Below are positions 13,613-25,510 of a stretch of 64,000 nt of DNA, piece after piece. The notes beneath the pieces were generated by a model. The model saw nothing but the letters and a program-made list of their open reading frames with translations. It ran no database searches and had not been told where the DNA came from. The position numbers were made by a program, and so were the translations under genes. The stretch lies in contig CM057009.1 in the NCBI GenBank assembly GCA_029891345.1, positions 229,143,120 to 229,207,119 on the forward strand, written 5' to 3'. The stretch comes from Dryococelus australis (taxonomy: Eukaryota > Arthropoda > Insecta > Phasmatodea > Phasmatidae). Numbering within the stretch: position 1 is the stretch's first letter; each line of letters opens with the position of its first letter.

Positions 13613-13684
13613 TTTTAAACACTCTCTATTAAGCTGCTTGTGAAGAGAGGAGCAAACTGTAGGTATACTGTAACGACTTGTAAA

Positions 13685-13945
13685 ATAATGATGTGTTATA
13701 ATGTGATGTAATGTAATGAATTGTAATGCGTTGTAATGTAATGGCATGTAGCAAAATGTTATGTCAAAAATTACTGTGGTGTGTAATATTAATGTAGTTA
13801 ATGAAAGTACAATGACATGTGGCGGAAATTTATGACATGTAATGAACTCTAATAGTATACAATGTAATGATGTGTAACGAAAAACAATATAATAAAATTA
13901 CATGAAATAGAATAGATTATAATGGCTTGCAGTGAAATGTGTCGA
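13685..13945 (+). repeat. TGTAATG-type minisatellite
   Basis: Many imperfect copies of TGTAATG and related heptamers (ATGTAATGTAATG, TGTAATGCG, TGTAATGGCATG) over about 260 bp. Confidence 0.7.
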
Positions 13946-14214
13946 AATGTAATTGAAGGACTCGCACAATTAAGCTTTGCCGCTTTAATAAGTGTAGTTA
14001 TCGCAAATACTATTCGTAGGGGCCTCAGTGGCTGAGCGGCGAGATTTATTATTTTTCGTGACCAGCTACAAGCCAGACACGCAATATTTTTCTTTTTACC
14101 CCCGCGTCTATGACTTTTCTGGGTAATGCAGGGGTGCAAGTATTTCCTTTAGCATATCATTTTGTTTTATATATTATAACTTTCCTTCCTTTGACTCTCT
14201 CGGGCCACATAATT

Positions 14215-14510
14215 TTAACTTTTTGTGAGCAGCTAGAATGCTGGCCTCCCAACCAGGCGAACTGGGTTTAATCCCCGGCAGGTTCACTCCGGATTTTCAC
14301 ATGCGGGAATAGGACCGGACGATGCCGCTGGTCGGCGGGGTTCCTCGGAGATCTCCATACTCACCTTACTTTACCCACGTCGGCCTTAAATACTTCGATG
14401 TTGAGAGCAGCCCAAATATCTTCACTCTCTTCACTCACTCGAATACTATTCGAGTTAGGCAGTTTTGCCTAGAGTACCTTGGTTCTGTATTGTGACCTCG
14501 AATTTTATTA
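14215..14510 (+). mobile_element. tRNA-derived SINE-like repeat
   Basis: The sequence carries an anticodon-arm-like stretch with CCTCCCAACC (possible CCC anticodon, Gly) followed by a B-box-like GGGTTTAATCCCC (14264-14276) and a GC-rich tRNA-unrelated body (14290-14400). A second A-box-like stretch with GGCTGAGCGG lies upstream at 14018-14045. The 3' end and target duplication are not clear. Confidence 0.5.
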
Positions 14511-14744
14511 TTTGTATCCAAAATGTGATAGTACATACCCAACACATTTTATTGCATGCAGTAGGTGCCAAGCACTATTATTTGTCAAATTGGGGTAGGT
14601 GACACATTCTATACTCTTACCTCCTTTATAAGAGTAGATTAATATATTACCGTACAAAATCCAACTGATTTACTACAAAGAATTTCCTTATGGTATCAAA
14701 TAAAGTGCATCTTAAACTCTTATTTTCTCATTTTCTACTGTCCG

Positions 14745-16095
14745 CTATAATGGGGCCATGTGTCAGTAGAAGGGAAAGGAGGTTGACAGCTATGGTGTCT
14801 GGCGTCGGAGTGCAGAAGCGGAAAGCCGCTATGTTGTTACCACACCCGACCGCCATATTGTATGTCATCGACCTTTTACCTCTGACCTGTGACCTTTGAC
14901 TTTGACCTTTGAGGCCAAAACTTTAAAAAGAAAACCTTAATGAACCCTAAAAATCTTTTAAAAAAGCCCGAAAACATTTTTAAAATCCTAACAATTCAAA
15001 ACATATAATACTTAATTTTTTCTTATATAAATTATTAAAGAACGGATCCCAGAAATGACCCATTTTCCCCTCAAAAGTGGTAGAAGCTCTCCAAATCCAA
15101 TTTTTGGTCAATTTAAGTAAATACAGAGAGTCCTTAGGCTAGATATATTTGTTTTATAGGTATAGGGCATTCCAAATTGATACAAGGGATCCAGGATCGG
15201 ATTAAAACCTAAACATCAGCTATTATGGTTGTCAACCATATTGCATCCATCTTAGTCCCATATGACTTTTGACCTTGACTTTAACCTTTGATGTTGACCT
15301 TAAAACCAAAAATCCAAAAAATTGAAGAAAAAATTCATAGAATACCAAAAAATATACATAATTAAAAATTCCTAAGAAATTCATTTAAATTAAATAGAAA
15401 AATTATAAAAAAATTATTTTGAAATTATTTTTAAAAAATCTTCACTATGGTTCCCCCCACCAACGCACACCTAACAAATTAGTCGGCACGCCTCTACGCC
15501 CTCGCCCATACACAGTCAGCCTTCTTGGTAGGCGACCAACATCTTGAAAGGCGGCCTCTATCTTGGTAGGCGAACACCATCCTGGCAGGCGACCATCATC
15601 TTGGTAATCATAATTGTTTCGAAGGTTACCATCTTGGTAGGCGACCACCATCTTGGTAGACATCGTCCATTCACAAATTTAGATGCAGGTAACTCGAACT
15701 TGACCCCATGACCTTGAATAACCTTGAAAACAAAAGATCGAGAAAATATACATAAAAGACGGCAAGCTTAATTAAGTACAGACAACCACCGCCATATTTA
15801 ATGCAGACTATCTCGACCTTCACCCCCTGACCTTGAAAACAAAAAATTGAGGAAAAATAAGTCAGCAAGCATAACATATAACAGTCTACTACGACCACAT
15901 TAGATGCAGGTAACTCCGACCTTGACCCCATGACCTTGAGAGACCTTGAAAACAAAAACTCGAGGAAAATCCATAAAAATCAGCATGCATAGTACATTAC
16001 CGACTACTAACACCATATTAGATGCACATTACCATGACCTTGACCCTATGACATTGAAAGACCTTAAAACCAAAAAATTGGAAAAATCTATGCGA
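14745..16095 (+). repeat. Family A inverted-repeat arm, copy A1
   Basis: Same repeat, same orientation as 22975-23945, and inverted relative to 20505-21560. Landmarks in order: a GTCGGAGT segment with a CCGCCATATTG/GCCATGTTGTT block; TGACCTTTGAC runs; AGAAATGACCCATTT; GATACAAGGGATCCAGGATCGG; an AT-rich stretch; a C-rich block; repeated CCATCTTGGTAGGCGACC; then the ~103-118-bp tandem units. By comparison with the complete element at 20.5-23.9 kb this is a right-hand end whose body would lie to the left. Confidence 0.75.
15683..16090 (+). repeat. ~103-118-bp tandem units with nuclear-receptor-like half sites
   Basis: Unit starts (ATGCAG or ATGCAC) fall at 15683, 15801, 15904 and 16022, spacings of 118, 103 and 118 bp. 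Each unit contains a block of the type TTGACCCCATGACCTTGA, often followed by a second ACCTTGAAAAC, plus a CATAxTAxATTAC segment and ACCACCATATTA. TGACCTTGA is the complement of TCAAGGTCA, the extended half-site bound by FTZ-F1/ERR-type nuclear receptors. Any binding is inference. Confidence 0.75.
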
Positions 16096-16499
16096 ATATG
16101 CAGAAGCTAGCCAATACGATGTATATTTCACATCAGTCATTGTCAAACTAAATTTCCCAGCTTACCTCCATACTGCCTATAATATACAAATATGAATGCC
16201 CTATGGCTTCATATTGGCTTTGAACAAATCATACTGCGCCATAAATACATTGTGCAGACACCGAGCAGCCAATCGCCTTGTTACCACATGATTGAAGCAG
16301 ACCAATCACATGCAGGCATTGAGACATCACACTCAGGCAGATAGGCAGACTTTCGATACTAATTCCTTGAACACATCAGCGCACAGTTATCTCTTCATAT
16401 GTTTCTTCCAGAGAGTTCTTTGCTCAGCTTTAAATCATGGCCACACCTTAAGCAGACAACTGACTCCAGCAGAATGACACTTACAGTCTGACACATAAT

Positions 16500-16715
16500 G
16501 TCCATAAAAACCACTAACGATCCATTGACCCATGGCTCATTGGCCCATATACTCTAAATGATCCCTGCATGACCCATTGACAAATGATCCATTGTCCCAT
16601 GATCCAATTTACCTGTTGACCCATGACCCATTGATGCATTGACCCATAATGACCCCTGATTGCATTGCTGACACCTAATGACCTCTAAATAACCTCTCAT
16701 GACCCCAAAATTACC
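16500..16715 (+). repeat. CCATTGACCCATGA-type minisatellite
   Basis: Degenerate short repeats of GACCCATTGA, ATGACCCAT and AATGACC over about 215 bp between two family A segments. A short serine/alanine-rich frame on the other strand is an artefact of this and of a GAGGCAGAGGCAGA run at 16750. Confidence 0.65.
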
Positions 16716-16839
16716 CCTGATAGCTGAGGAGGAGTAGGAGGTGGATGCTGAAGCAGAGGCAGAGGCAGATCCGATTCGACGCCAAAGGGCTTGCATATTC
16801 GTATATTATAAGTAGGGAGGTAATCTTGGAGGTTTAGTT

Positions 16840-17035
16840 TGACAATGGCTGACATGAACGATACATGGTCTCGGCTAGTTTCTGCATATTGACATAAATT
16901 TTTTCTCGAGTTTTTTTCGTGGTTTTTCAATGTCATGGGGTCAAGGTCATGGTAGTCTGCATCTAATATGGCGTTAGTAGTCTGTAATGTATTATGCATG
17001 CTGAATTTTATGGTTTTTTCTCTAGTTTTTCTTTT
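16840..17035 (-). repeat. Family A tandem-unit fragment, inverted
   Basis: Contains GTCATGGGGTCAAGGTCATGG, a TCTAATATGG block and AATGTATTATGCATGCTGA, the reverse complement of the units at 15960-16060. It looks like the outer end of a second, left-facing arm. Confidence 0.65.
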
Positions 17036-17299
17036 AATGCTTTCATGCACAGAAAATTTATTTGAATGGATTTCATAGATGCACAGTAATTTAATTTAAT
17101 ACAAAAATTTTATTCTATATCTTCAATTTTATATTAATGACTACGAAAACTACATGTCCATATCTTTTATGAATAAATATTAACAAATTACTCTATAAGC
17201 ATAGATGGTACATATTGTGCATATTTTATGTCATCGTCCTTGATTATCATAACCTGAATCTGCATGGTTTCATCGTGTTGAATAACACAACACAACCCT

Positions 17300-19177
17300 T
17301 TACACTCTGTGGTAGTCTTGGAAGCAAGATTTTGTTTTTCCCAAACACAGAGGCACTTCGCACACTGATCAGATTCATTCAGTTCTAATTTGTCTCATTT
17401 TTGTGCTGCACTTTGCACATATTCGTCTTTTAGAGCGTTCTGGTTGGTGAGCCGAACCTTCTAAATGGACTGCTTTGGGTACATGCGGCTTATTTATTTT
17501 TATTTCCACAACATTGGTTGACTTCCTCTTCTTTTGAGCTTGTGAAGTAACAAAGGCACTGCTAACTAAAGTTCTCGAGATATTCCTGGGAAAGTTCTTT
17601 ATGCTTACTTGTGGGAGATCAATTTCCTTGTGTAAAATGTACTGTTTTACGACACTGGTATCAATTAAATACCAAAAAATTCGGTGCCACCACTTTTTAT
17701 TTTTTGGACAGTTTCAGAGGTCCCTTTCATTTGATAAAATGTATCAACGCAATTCATATTACTTTTGTAATCATCCAGTGCTTTGGGACATGGCACCTTT
17801 ACTTGCGTTCATACTTTTACTTTTCTTATTACTTCCACCACATTTTGGGTCATGGAAATTTGATAGTTAATGGACAGATCTTTTGTCTTTCCACTTCATC
17901 ATGCTTAGTTCAGTATCACTTGTAGCCCAGTCATAATCCCCGCGCTTCATGTTCTTATCTTCTTTTAGTGCAGGCAGATTCTTTCTTGTTGGGTGGACAG
18001 TTCCACATGCATAAATTGGCTTGGCCTTCAAATTTTCAAGCAGAGTGGTGATGGTAAAATAATTGTCAAAGTATACTCTGTGATTTCTTCCAAACATATC
18101 ACATACTAAAGTTTTAACGACTCTTGCTCCAAGCTGCCTCTCCACATGATCGCCTTTCTTCTCAGTGTAAATTTCAAACCTAAGTAAATAACCTGGTTTA
18201 TCAGCTAACACCCAAAATTTATAGCCACGTTTTTTCGGCATGCATTGCTTCAGTGACGACCTTCCTTTTAATTTAATCATAGATTCGTCGACTGCTATGA
18301 TTTCACTGAGGTCAAAATTTTTCTGAAAGTTCTCAGCAACTCTATATATAAATGGTCGAATCTTGTACAGTTTATCATAGTTCGCATCACCGGGTCTTGG
18401 GAAAGAATTGTTGTCATTCAGATGTAAATTTGTCAGGTGCTAACCAAATCGGTTCACAGTCATCAGCTGGCTAATGTTATAATCGTGGAGATCGTTTGAT
18501 GTACTCCAATAGTCCCTGTAGCTTGGAAGAGGTTTTACACCCATAAGGATATTTATGCCAATAAAGGTTTTTATTTCTTCTGCTGCTGTAGGTATGTACA
18601 CATTGCCTGTCTTCTGATTATTTTGCTCTGCATTTAAATTGGCCTGAAAGACTATAAGTTCTTCTATTTCTAGTGTTATGAAAAGTTGGAACAAATTATT
18701 CGGTGTACACTTTTCTATGTCAGTCACACACTCTTCTGGTCCTTTTATTTATGCAAACACTTCTGGGTTTGTAAGTCGATTACTTTTCCGCCAAATGTGT
18801 CTTTTCTGGAATGGTTCGATGTTGTCTCCAGTCTCCAAAGTAGTGGTTTTGGCATGGCATTGTTATGTTGTCGAAGAACCTGCTGCACCAACAGTACCAA
18901 TGTGTATGGGTATGGGAAAAGAAGTACTCGGACTAATGATATCGTCAAATGGATTTGGGTCGATGTTTGAAAAACTTACACTATCTGACGATGATGAATC
19001 AGTATAGTCTGGATCTTCATCTGAGTCTTCAAGATCTTCATCGGCTGAATCCAGATCAGATGGGATGTATTCTTCTTTAATGTTTTGACGGGAACGCAGT
19101 TTAATTTCTGCAGTTGTAAAATAATGCATTTTACTTAACTGACTGGCATTGAAATTGTTACAATTGACAAATGCCAC
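17300..19177 (-). pseudogene. piggyBac-family transposase, broken
   Basis: Transposase of the DDE_Tnp_1_7 (piggyBac) type, which cuts and pastes DNA at TTAA sites. Reading leftward from 19177: an acidic, serine/aspartate-rich N-terminus (to 18863), a segment with WRLETTSNHSRKDTFGG, then 18727-18440 with IGINILMGVKPLPSYRDYWS, then 18430-17867 with VDESMIKLKGRSSLKQ (first catalytic Asp) and YFDNYF (second Asp); MKWKDKR near 17890 holds the third Asp. The remainder keeps KWWHRIFWYLIDTS (about 17690) and a C-terminal cysteine-rich end with CEVPLCLGKTKSCFQDYH (about 17310-17360). Frameshifts near 18865, 18740 and 18440 and stops after 17870 make it non-functional. No flanking TTAA plus terminal repeat was identified. 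Confidence 0.9.
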
Positions 19178-20504
19178 TATAAATATAAATAACCCTTATC
19201 ATATATCTATATATATTCCATACAATATTCCGCCAGATGTAGTAACGTTATAGTCTATCTCAGGTGTGATTTCAAGAAATTGACATTCCTCTTCCAAGAA
19301 ATATACCTAGCAATTTCATTGTAGTGACCTCTTATCCTTCCTGGTTTCCTGGAAAAGACGGGGTCTTGGCAATCCTATGTGAAGACACTTTTCTACGAAG
19401 TGAAATGTCAGAATCTTGCCTTGTTACCTGAGACATACCATACCAGTGCTGCATGTATTTTATAGGAAATTAGATTCAATTTTTAATGTACTTTGTTTCA
19501 GTTATTTATTTGTACACATAGAAAATAATTATTTTTATACAATGAATTAAACATGTCACAATTATTTCCAAATTTGGAAAATATGGCGGACACTGCCACT
19601 GGCTCACATGTTTTCTCAGGTAACTCCAGTTTCTTCCATCCTTGTATATGCAGTTCCAGTTGTGAGGGTCCAATCGTGTCAGTCCTGCAGGATAAGGTGT
19701 TTGTTTCGAAAGCCAGACCCTTGGATGGTGTGTTCCCTTTTAGGGTGCATCGCAGAGAAGATATTTATTTATTATGTTCCAAAAATTTTCCTAGGAGGTA
19801 TTTTATAGTTTTTCCGGACATTACTTTGGATATATTTTAGAAATAAATACTTGTGTTTCAATTACTACCATATAGTGGTTCTTATAAAACTATTTACATA
19901 GATTTATTACTTTTTTTAGTATTATTAGGCATTACAAGGGTTCTGGACATTAATTTTGAAACATTTTTAAATTGATACTTGAGTTTTAATTACCACCATG
20001 ATTTGTAATTTTTAAACTAACATTTTGCCACAAACCACATTTTTGCAAATTTCTTAGAATTGTGTTGTATTCTATTGTGAACTACTATTGATGCATGGCG
20101 GTACATCATTTATACTCTTGAATCTTTTCGATAATCACAAACAATCAACAAAATTTGTTACTTTGTTCATATTTCAACGACATTCCTTCCATCAGTCCAT
20201 ACAGTGTAAACAATTACAAAAATATCTTCTTTGCTCAACTTTACATACACTCACAGTCGCAGTAATACACTCAGGTTGGTAACACGGCTATGAAAAACGA
20301 AACATGGAATGTGCGCCACTTCAACTACACGCATATGCCATCTGTTGGTGACTTGAAGAGACACTAGCAAGCGCACTACCAGATGGTTCACGGAGTAGGC
20401 AATCGTGCATCTTCTCGGCGGCCTTGCAAACAAGTGGTGCAGATAATGTACCACTACACTTCTGGGTGTGAAAGTTAAATTGTTCAAATATCGTATCAGT
20501 AAAC
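19178..20504. other. AT-rich interval without supported gene
   Basis: Contains two overlapping plus-strand frames (19553-19840, 19608-19808) and frames at 20088-20524 without recognisable motifs. The GC-richer piece 20280-20480 is unlike its flanks but I cannot name it. Confidence 0.5.
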
Positions 20505-21560
20505 TTGAACGAGTTCAAGGTCATTCAAAGTCATGGGGCCAAGGTCGAGGTCAACTGCACCTAATATGGCAGTAGTAGTCTGCAATGTATTATGCTTGTT
20601 GACATTTGTGGATTTTCTAATATTTTTATTTTCAAGGTCGTTCGAGGTCATGGGGTAACTGTCGAGGTCACCTGCATCTAATATGGTGGTGGGTGATGTC
20701 TACCAAAATGGTGGTCGCCTACCAAGTTGGTAGACTTCGAAACAAATGACGATTACCAAGATGGCCATCGGCTGCCAAGATGGTGGTCACCTACCAAGAT
20801 GGCTGACTGAATACGGGCCAAAGTGTATAGGGATGCAGACTAATTTGTTTGGTGAGGGGAGTTGGAGGGAACCTTAGGAAAAATTTTTGAAATAAATTTT
20901 AAAAAAAATTTTTTTTATAATTTCGAAATAATTTTGGTATAATTTCTAATATTATTATGATTTTTAAATATTTATAATAATGTTTATAATTATTTTTAAT
21001 TCATTTCTTAATACTTGTTAGTGGTATATGTTTTGGAATTGTATGGAAATTTTTGTAAATGTTTTAAATTTTATTTTATTCTGGGGTTAAGGTCAAGGTC
21101 AGAGGTCAACTTCAAGGTCCGAAATAAATTGGGTCCAAATGGATGCCAAATGGTTGACAACCGAGATAGCTGATTGTTAGGTTTGACTCCGATCCTGGAT
21201 CCCTTGTATCGATTGTGCATACCTATTCCTATAAAACCAATATGGCCGCCTCTTTTCCGTCCGTAATAAGGAAGCCCTCAAATTACTTAAATTTACTGAT
21301 GATTGGATTTGATAGCCTTGCACGATTTTGAAGGGGAAAACTGGTAATTTTGGAGATACTTTTACGAATTTTTAATCATTTTTAAAAATAAAATTTTTTT
21401 GCGGAATTTTTTTTAGAATTGTATAGGTTTTTTGGTGTTTGTTGGTATTTTTGGGGTTTTTAGGGATTTTTTGCTTTTTAGTGTTTTTAGAATTTTCTGG
21501 GGTTTTTGGGTCAAATGTTAATATGAATGGTCAAAGGTCACTGGTCAGGGGTAAAAGGAC
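20505..21560 (-). repeat. Family A arm, left end (copy A2)
   Basis: Starts with about 1.5 tandem units (AAGGTCATTCAAAG, TCATGGGGCCAAGGTCGAGG), then TACCAAGATGG repeats (20700-20820), an AT-rich stretch, GGTCAAGGTCAGAGGTCAAC, GATCCTGGATCCCTTGTATC and CCAATATGGCCGCC. It is the reverse complement of arms A1 and A3. Confidence 0.75.
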
Positions 21561-22112
21561 ACTGAAATCCAAAATCAACATCAATTCTCACCAATCAGCA
21601 ACACAATCAGCACCGCAAGCACCGCCAAAAATTTTCCTTCATACTTTCAATCTTTAGTCCAATCTTTCGATAAATCTCGCGATATTTATATCAATCCTTC
21701 AATAAATTCCAACCCCTCGTTGGATCATTCGAACAATCCTTCAGTTTTCCCCACCGATATGTATAGAATTAGCATTCATTCGTCAGCTGCCTACACACAT
21801 TTCCACTCGACAACTGCATTAGTTTTTTTGTATGCAGTACACTATACGTTCATTTTTATACTTATGTTTTAATTAGTATTCTGTAGATATTTTCTGTACT
21901 TTATTTGTTCAGTTCTAATAGCACCTTTTTAAATGTATGAGGGATGACAGTATACAGCACACAAACATTAAACACCATTTTTTTAATGTTGTGCTAACTT
22001 TTGCCCATGACAATATCAGAAGAAAGCAGTTCATAACATTATGCAATATCACCCTGATCCTTAAGTTCAATGATTATTAAAGTTGTCTCAAAAAGTGTGA
22101 TAGATCCACGCA

Positions 22113-22900
22113 TTAAGGCAGGCCAATCAAATGTATGAGTCTATCAACAAGTTCATTAGGGTCTTCGGGAGATACGTAGCCAGTGCTCTCAGCATCTTCT
22201 GAATACTTCATGTCGCTTGCAGCAAATGTCGTGGAAGGGTGAGTCAGAGCATTGCGAAAATCATCATTGTATTCAGCACCATCACTGTCTATATGTTAAT
22301 TTTCATCATTGCCGTATTCGTGTTCATTTTTGTCAATACTATCTTCATGTTCATTTTCATCAATACTGTCTTTATGGTCACCTTCATATCCTGTTTTATC
22401 CTCAATATCAAGTTTACTTTTCTTTGTAGCAGGAGTTGTATTATCATTAGTATTAAGAGTTGATGGCCGTTTATTTTGAAGTTCATCGATTTCACACGAA
22501 AGTCTTAAAAAAGTAAATTTCGTGCGAACCGACTCTACTGCACTAAATATGTCTATAGTATTATCTGGCTCATCATAATCACCTGTGGACTCACTACCCA
22601 TCGATGCAGCAAGAGATATAGTTCACAACACTCGCTGGCTCTCAAAAGACGATTCCTTCCTTTCTGGATGAGATTCTTCAATGTATCGCCTTGCAGAAAT
22701 TGCATGAGGCCAATGCCGCAACGTTTCCTCATGAGAAAAGTATTCTTCGTACAGGCGGTTCTCAAATGACGCCTATCATGTTGACCGCAGGTGAAAACTT
22801 TATCGCAGAATCATCACTAAAGACAGTCAGGTGGCGTTGATGCAGGTCGTGGCTCCTTGATCATTGAAGTCAAAGGCGGGTCTTCATATTCGCCATTCAT
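22113..22900 (-). pseudogene. Unrecognised protein with putative zinc finger and acidic region (family A gene, copy B)
   Basis: Not a family I recognise. Read leftward from the ATG at 22900: a proline-rich start, a Cys/His-containing stretch near 22810-22740 that resembles a C2H2 finger (CDKVF at its start), then HEETLRHWPHAISARRYIEE (22730-22670). After the ATG at 22601 follow GDYDEP, CEIDELQNKR, a long Asp/Glu/Asn-rich acidic region (22440-22290) and a conserved tail with FRNALTHPS and PNELVDRL, ending at the stop at 22113. Stops and frame changes (about 22845, 22630, 22295) break it. Two other copies (24936-25510, 43875-44488) share the same order, which shows it is a real, once-translated element gene. 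DNA binding is an inference from the finger-like motif. Confidence 0.65.
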
Positions 22901-22974
22901 CTTCGCTCTATAACAAGAGAATGCTTCCGAATAGATGTTAAATTCTCAGCTTCTGAACATAAAATAAGTTGTAG

Positions 22975-23945
22975 TAGGATTTGGGGAAGTCTGACACAAG
23001 GGAATGGGGAGTCGGATCTGGAGCTGGAGTCGGAGGAGACGCCATGTTGTTAAGTCACCCGACTGTCACCTTGGATGTCATTTACCTTTTACCCCGGACC
23101 CATGACCTTCGACCCGTGACCATGACAACATTTCTAAACAATTCCGAAAAAAATGATTACTAAAAAAGTGTTAATATTAATAAAAATTTATTTAAAATGA
23201 TCCTCAGAAATGACCCATTTATCCCGGAGCAGGCGAGAGGGATCAGCGACACAGTATCTGACCCAGGTGACGAAGATCAGTGACCCAGGGGTCAGGAGAG
23301 CATGACCTCTGAACTGTAACCTTGATCTTTGACCGAAAAATTCCAATATATATATATTTTTAATATCACATAAAATATTTAAAAAAACTAAAATTGATTA
23401 TTTAAATTAATCACTGGACATTATTACACAATATTAAACTTATAAAATGACTCTAAAAAACTTACATTTCCTAAGGTCCTCCCCCCCCCCCCCACCAAAC
23501 TTGCCAGCAAATACATGACCCACCTCAACTCCACTCCCCTCACATATATTCATTCTGCCATAATGTTTTTTTTTTTCGTTCGTCATTTGTTTATACATTA
23601 CTGGAGGCCACCATCTTGGTAGGCGACCACCTCTTGGTAGGCGACCACCATCTTGGTAGAAATCACCCATCTGTCATATCGAAAGCCAATGACCATGACC
23701 TTGACCACATGACCTGCAATGACCTTGAAAACAGAAACTCGAAAAAAAAATCCATAAAACTCAGCAAGCATAATACATAATAGACTACTACCGCCATATT
23801 TGACACATACGGCCATGACAATGACACCACGATATTTAATTACCTTGATAGCAAAACTCGAAAAAAAGACATACAAGTCAACAAGCATAGTACATTACAG
23901 GCCACTACCACCATATTAGATGCAGGTGACTTTCACATTGTATGT
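22975..23945 (+). repeat. Family A arm, right end (copy A3)
   Basis: Partner of 20505-21560, same orientation as 14745-16095. Contains GCCATGTTGTTAAG, AGAAATGACCCATTT, a poly-C run (about 23480-23494), repeats of CCATCTTGGTAGGCGACC (23610-23665) and two tandem units with TGACCTTGA-like motifs (23690-23940). Confidence 0.75.
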
Positions 23946-24089
23946 TTATGTGACTAAACCAGGCCCATCATACTTATAGCAACCAAATGCATGAGTATGT
24001 TATCATTGTATGGATTAGCTTTTCAATAGGCTTAATTGATATTAATATCAATTTCAGTACTCCCATGCTCTGGAGATTTGGAATGTACA

Positions 24090-24545
24090 ACAGCAGCTAA
24101 CACGATAATCATCCATGCTCTTCTCAGACACCAGTCCACACACCAATCCACATCAATCCACACTAATCCAAATAACATAACCACATATTAATCCAAAACA
24201 ATCAACACCAATCCACACACCAATCATCCTTACCAATCCTCACCAATCATCAACAATCCTCATCAATCTTCACCAACCCTCCCCAACAATCCTCCTCGCC
24301 AATAATCACCAATCCTCACCTTACCTCACCAATCTTCGCCAATCCTCACCAATCCTCACCACTAATCCTCACCAATCCTTATCAATAATCCTCACCAATT
24401 CTTATCAAGCCTCACCAGTCCTCACATATCCATTCAATCATTCACCAGTACTCACCAACACTCCCCAATCCTCACCAATCCCCCAATCATTCACCAATAC
24501 ATCCACCAATCTAGCCAATCTTTCACAATCTTTACACCAATCCAT
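24090..24545 (+). repeat. CAATCCTCAC minisatellite
   Basis: Dozens of variants of AATCCTCACC, CACCAATC and ACACCAATCC. It lies on the 3' side of gene copy C. Comparable GATTG/CAATC arrays follow the other two gene copies. Confidence 0.8.
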
Positions 24546-24935
24546 GGGCTTGTCTGCTGCCTATATTCATACTTATAAGAAAAAGACGATTCACCTATTA
24601 TCTAAAAAAATTTATACATGTCGGCGGAAATAGTGTTTGGGTATAACTATCAGCTATCTGCGAATTTTTGATACTGAATTTTTTATTATCCTTACATTTA
24701 CAGTCATAATGTTTATAGAAGTGAGTGCTCATAGCACCACTTTAATTATTCGAGGGATAAAATGATACGACGCACTAAAAATTATGGGAAAAACTATTTT
24801 ATTTATAATAATTAATTATAAAAATTTAATGGAATTTTCAGAAGAAACCAGTTTATCGAATCCTCTATTATAACCCCGATTCTTAAGTTCTCTTATGATC
24901 GAAACCACCACTTTTATGATCGAGTAATCCCCACA

Positions 24936-25510
24936 TCATTGCTTCTCGAGCAAATATCTAAGTCTGTCTACAAGTTTGCTGGGATCTTAGGTAAACATAT
25001 CGTCAGTATACTCGGCGTCTTCTGCCATCTTCACATCACTTGTCGAAGGAAACTCGTCAGGGAAATTTGTGGAACCGTCGAGGTAATAATCATCGTCTTC
25101 AGCAATATCACCGTAGTCAAAGTCATCATCAATGATGTCTTCATAATCATCTTCACTTCTTGCTTCGTCATAAATATCAGGTTTACTTTTATTTCTAGCA
25201 GGAGTTGTATGTTCATAAGTATTTAGAGTTGATAGTCGTTAATTTTGAAGTTCGTTGACTTCACGTGGACATCTTGCAAATGTACGTTCTCCACAAACCG
25301 ACTGTACTGCACTCATTCCGTTTATGGAATTAACTGTCTCGTCATAATCGTCTACCGAATCGTTACTCATCGATGTAGCTGGAGGTATTGATGACATCAC
25401 TTTCCGGCTCCCAGTAGACGAACCCTTGCAGAGCTGATTACCTTACTTCATTGTTTCATCTTGCAAAATCTGTATTTGACCATTGTCGTAACGCTTCATC
25501 GCGCGAAAAT
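24936..25510 (-). pseudogene. Family A gene, copy C (5'-truncated)
   Basis: Homologue of the gene at 22113-22900. Visible on the minus strand: SRDEALRQWSN (about 25500-25470), a region corresponding to the STGDYDE segment, LQN...ST, an acidic stretch (25190-25060), and a tail with SKLVDRLRYLLEKQ ending at the stop at 24936. The finger-like N-terminal part is missing and stops interrupt the frame. No family A arm is visible to its right. Confidence 0.6.

Larger units (their letters stand above)
20505..23945. mobile_element. Family A long-TIR element with a single gene (complete-looking copy)
   Basis: Two ~1-kb arms in inverted orientation (20505-21560 and 22975-23945) enclose one gene on the minus strand and a GATTG/CAATC-type minisatellite region (about 21580-21760) beyond its 3' end. 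The tandem-unit ends face outward. The layout resembles a foldback-type or otherwise unclassified long-TIR DNA transposon. There is no transposase I recognise, so the element may be non-autonomous or of a type unknown to me. Confidence 0.55.

Noticed and set aside
17060-19500. piggyBac terminal repeats with TTAA
   Set aside because: No TTAA followed by matching inverted ends could be paired on both sides of the transposase.
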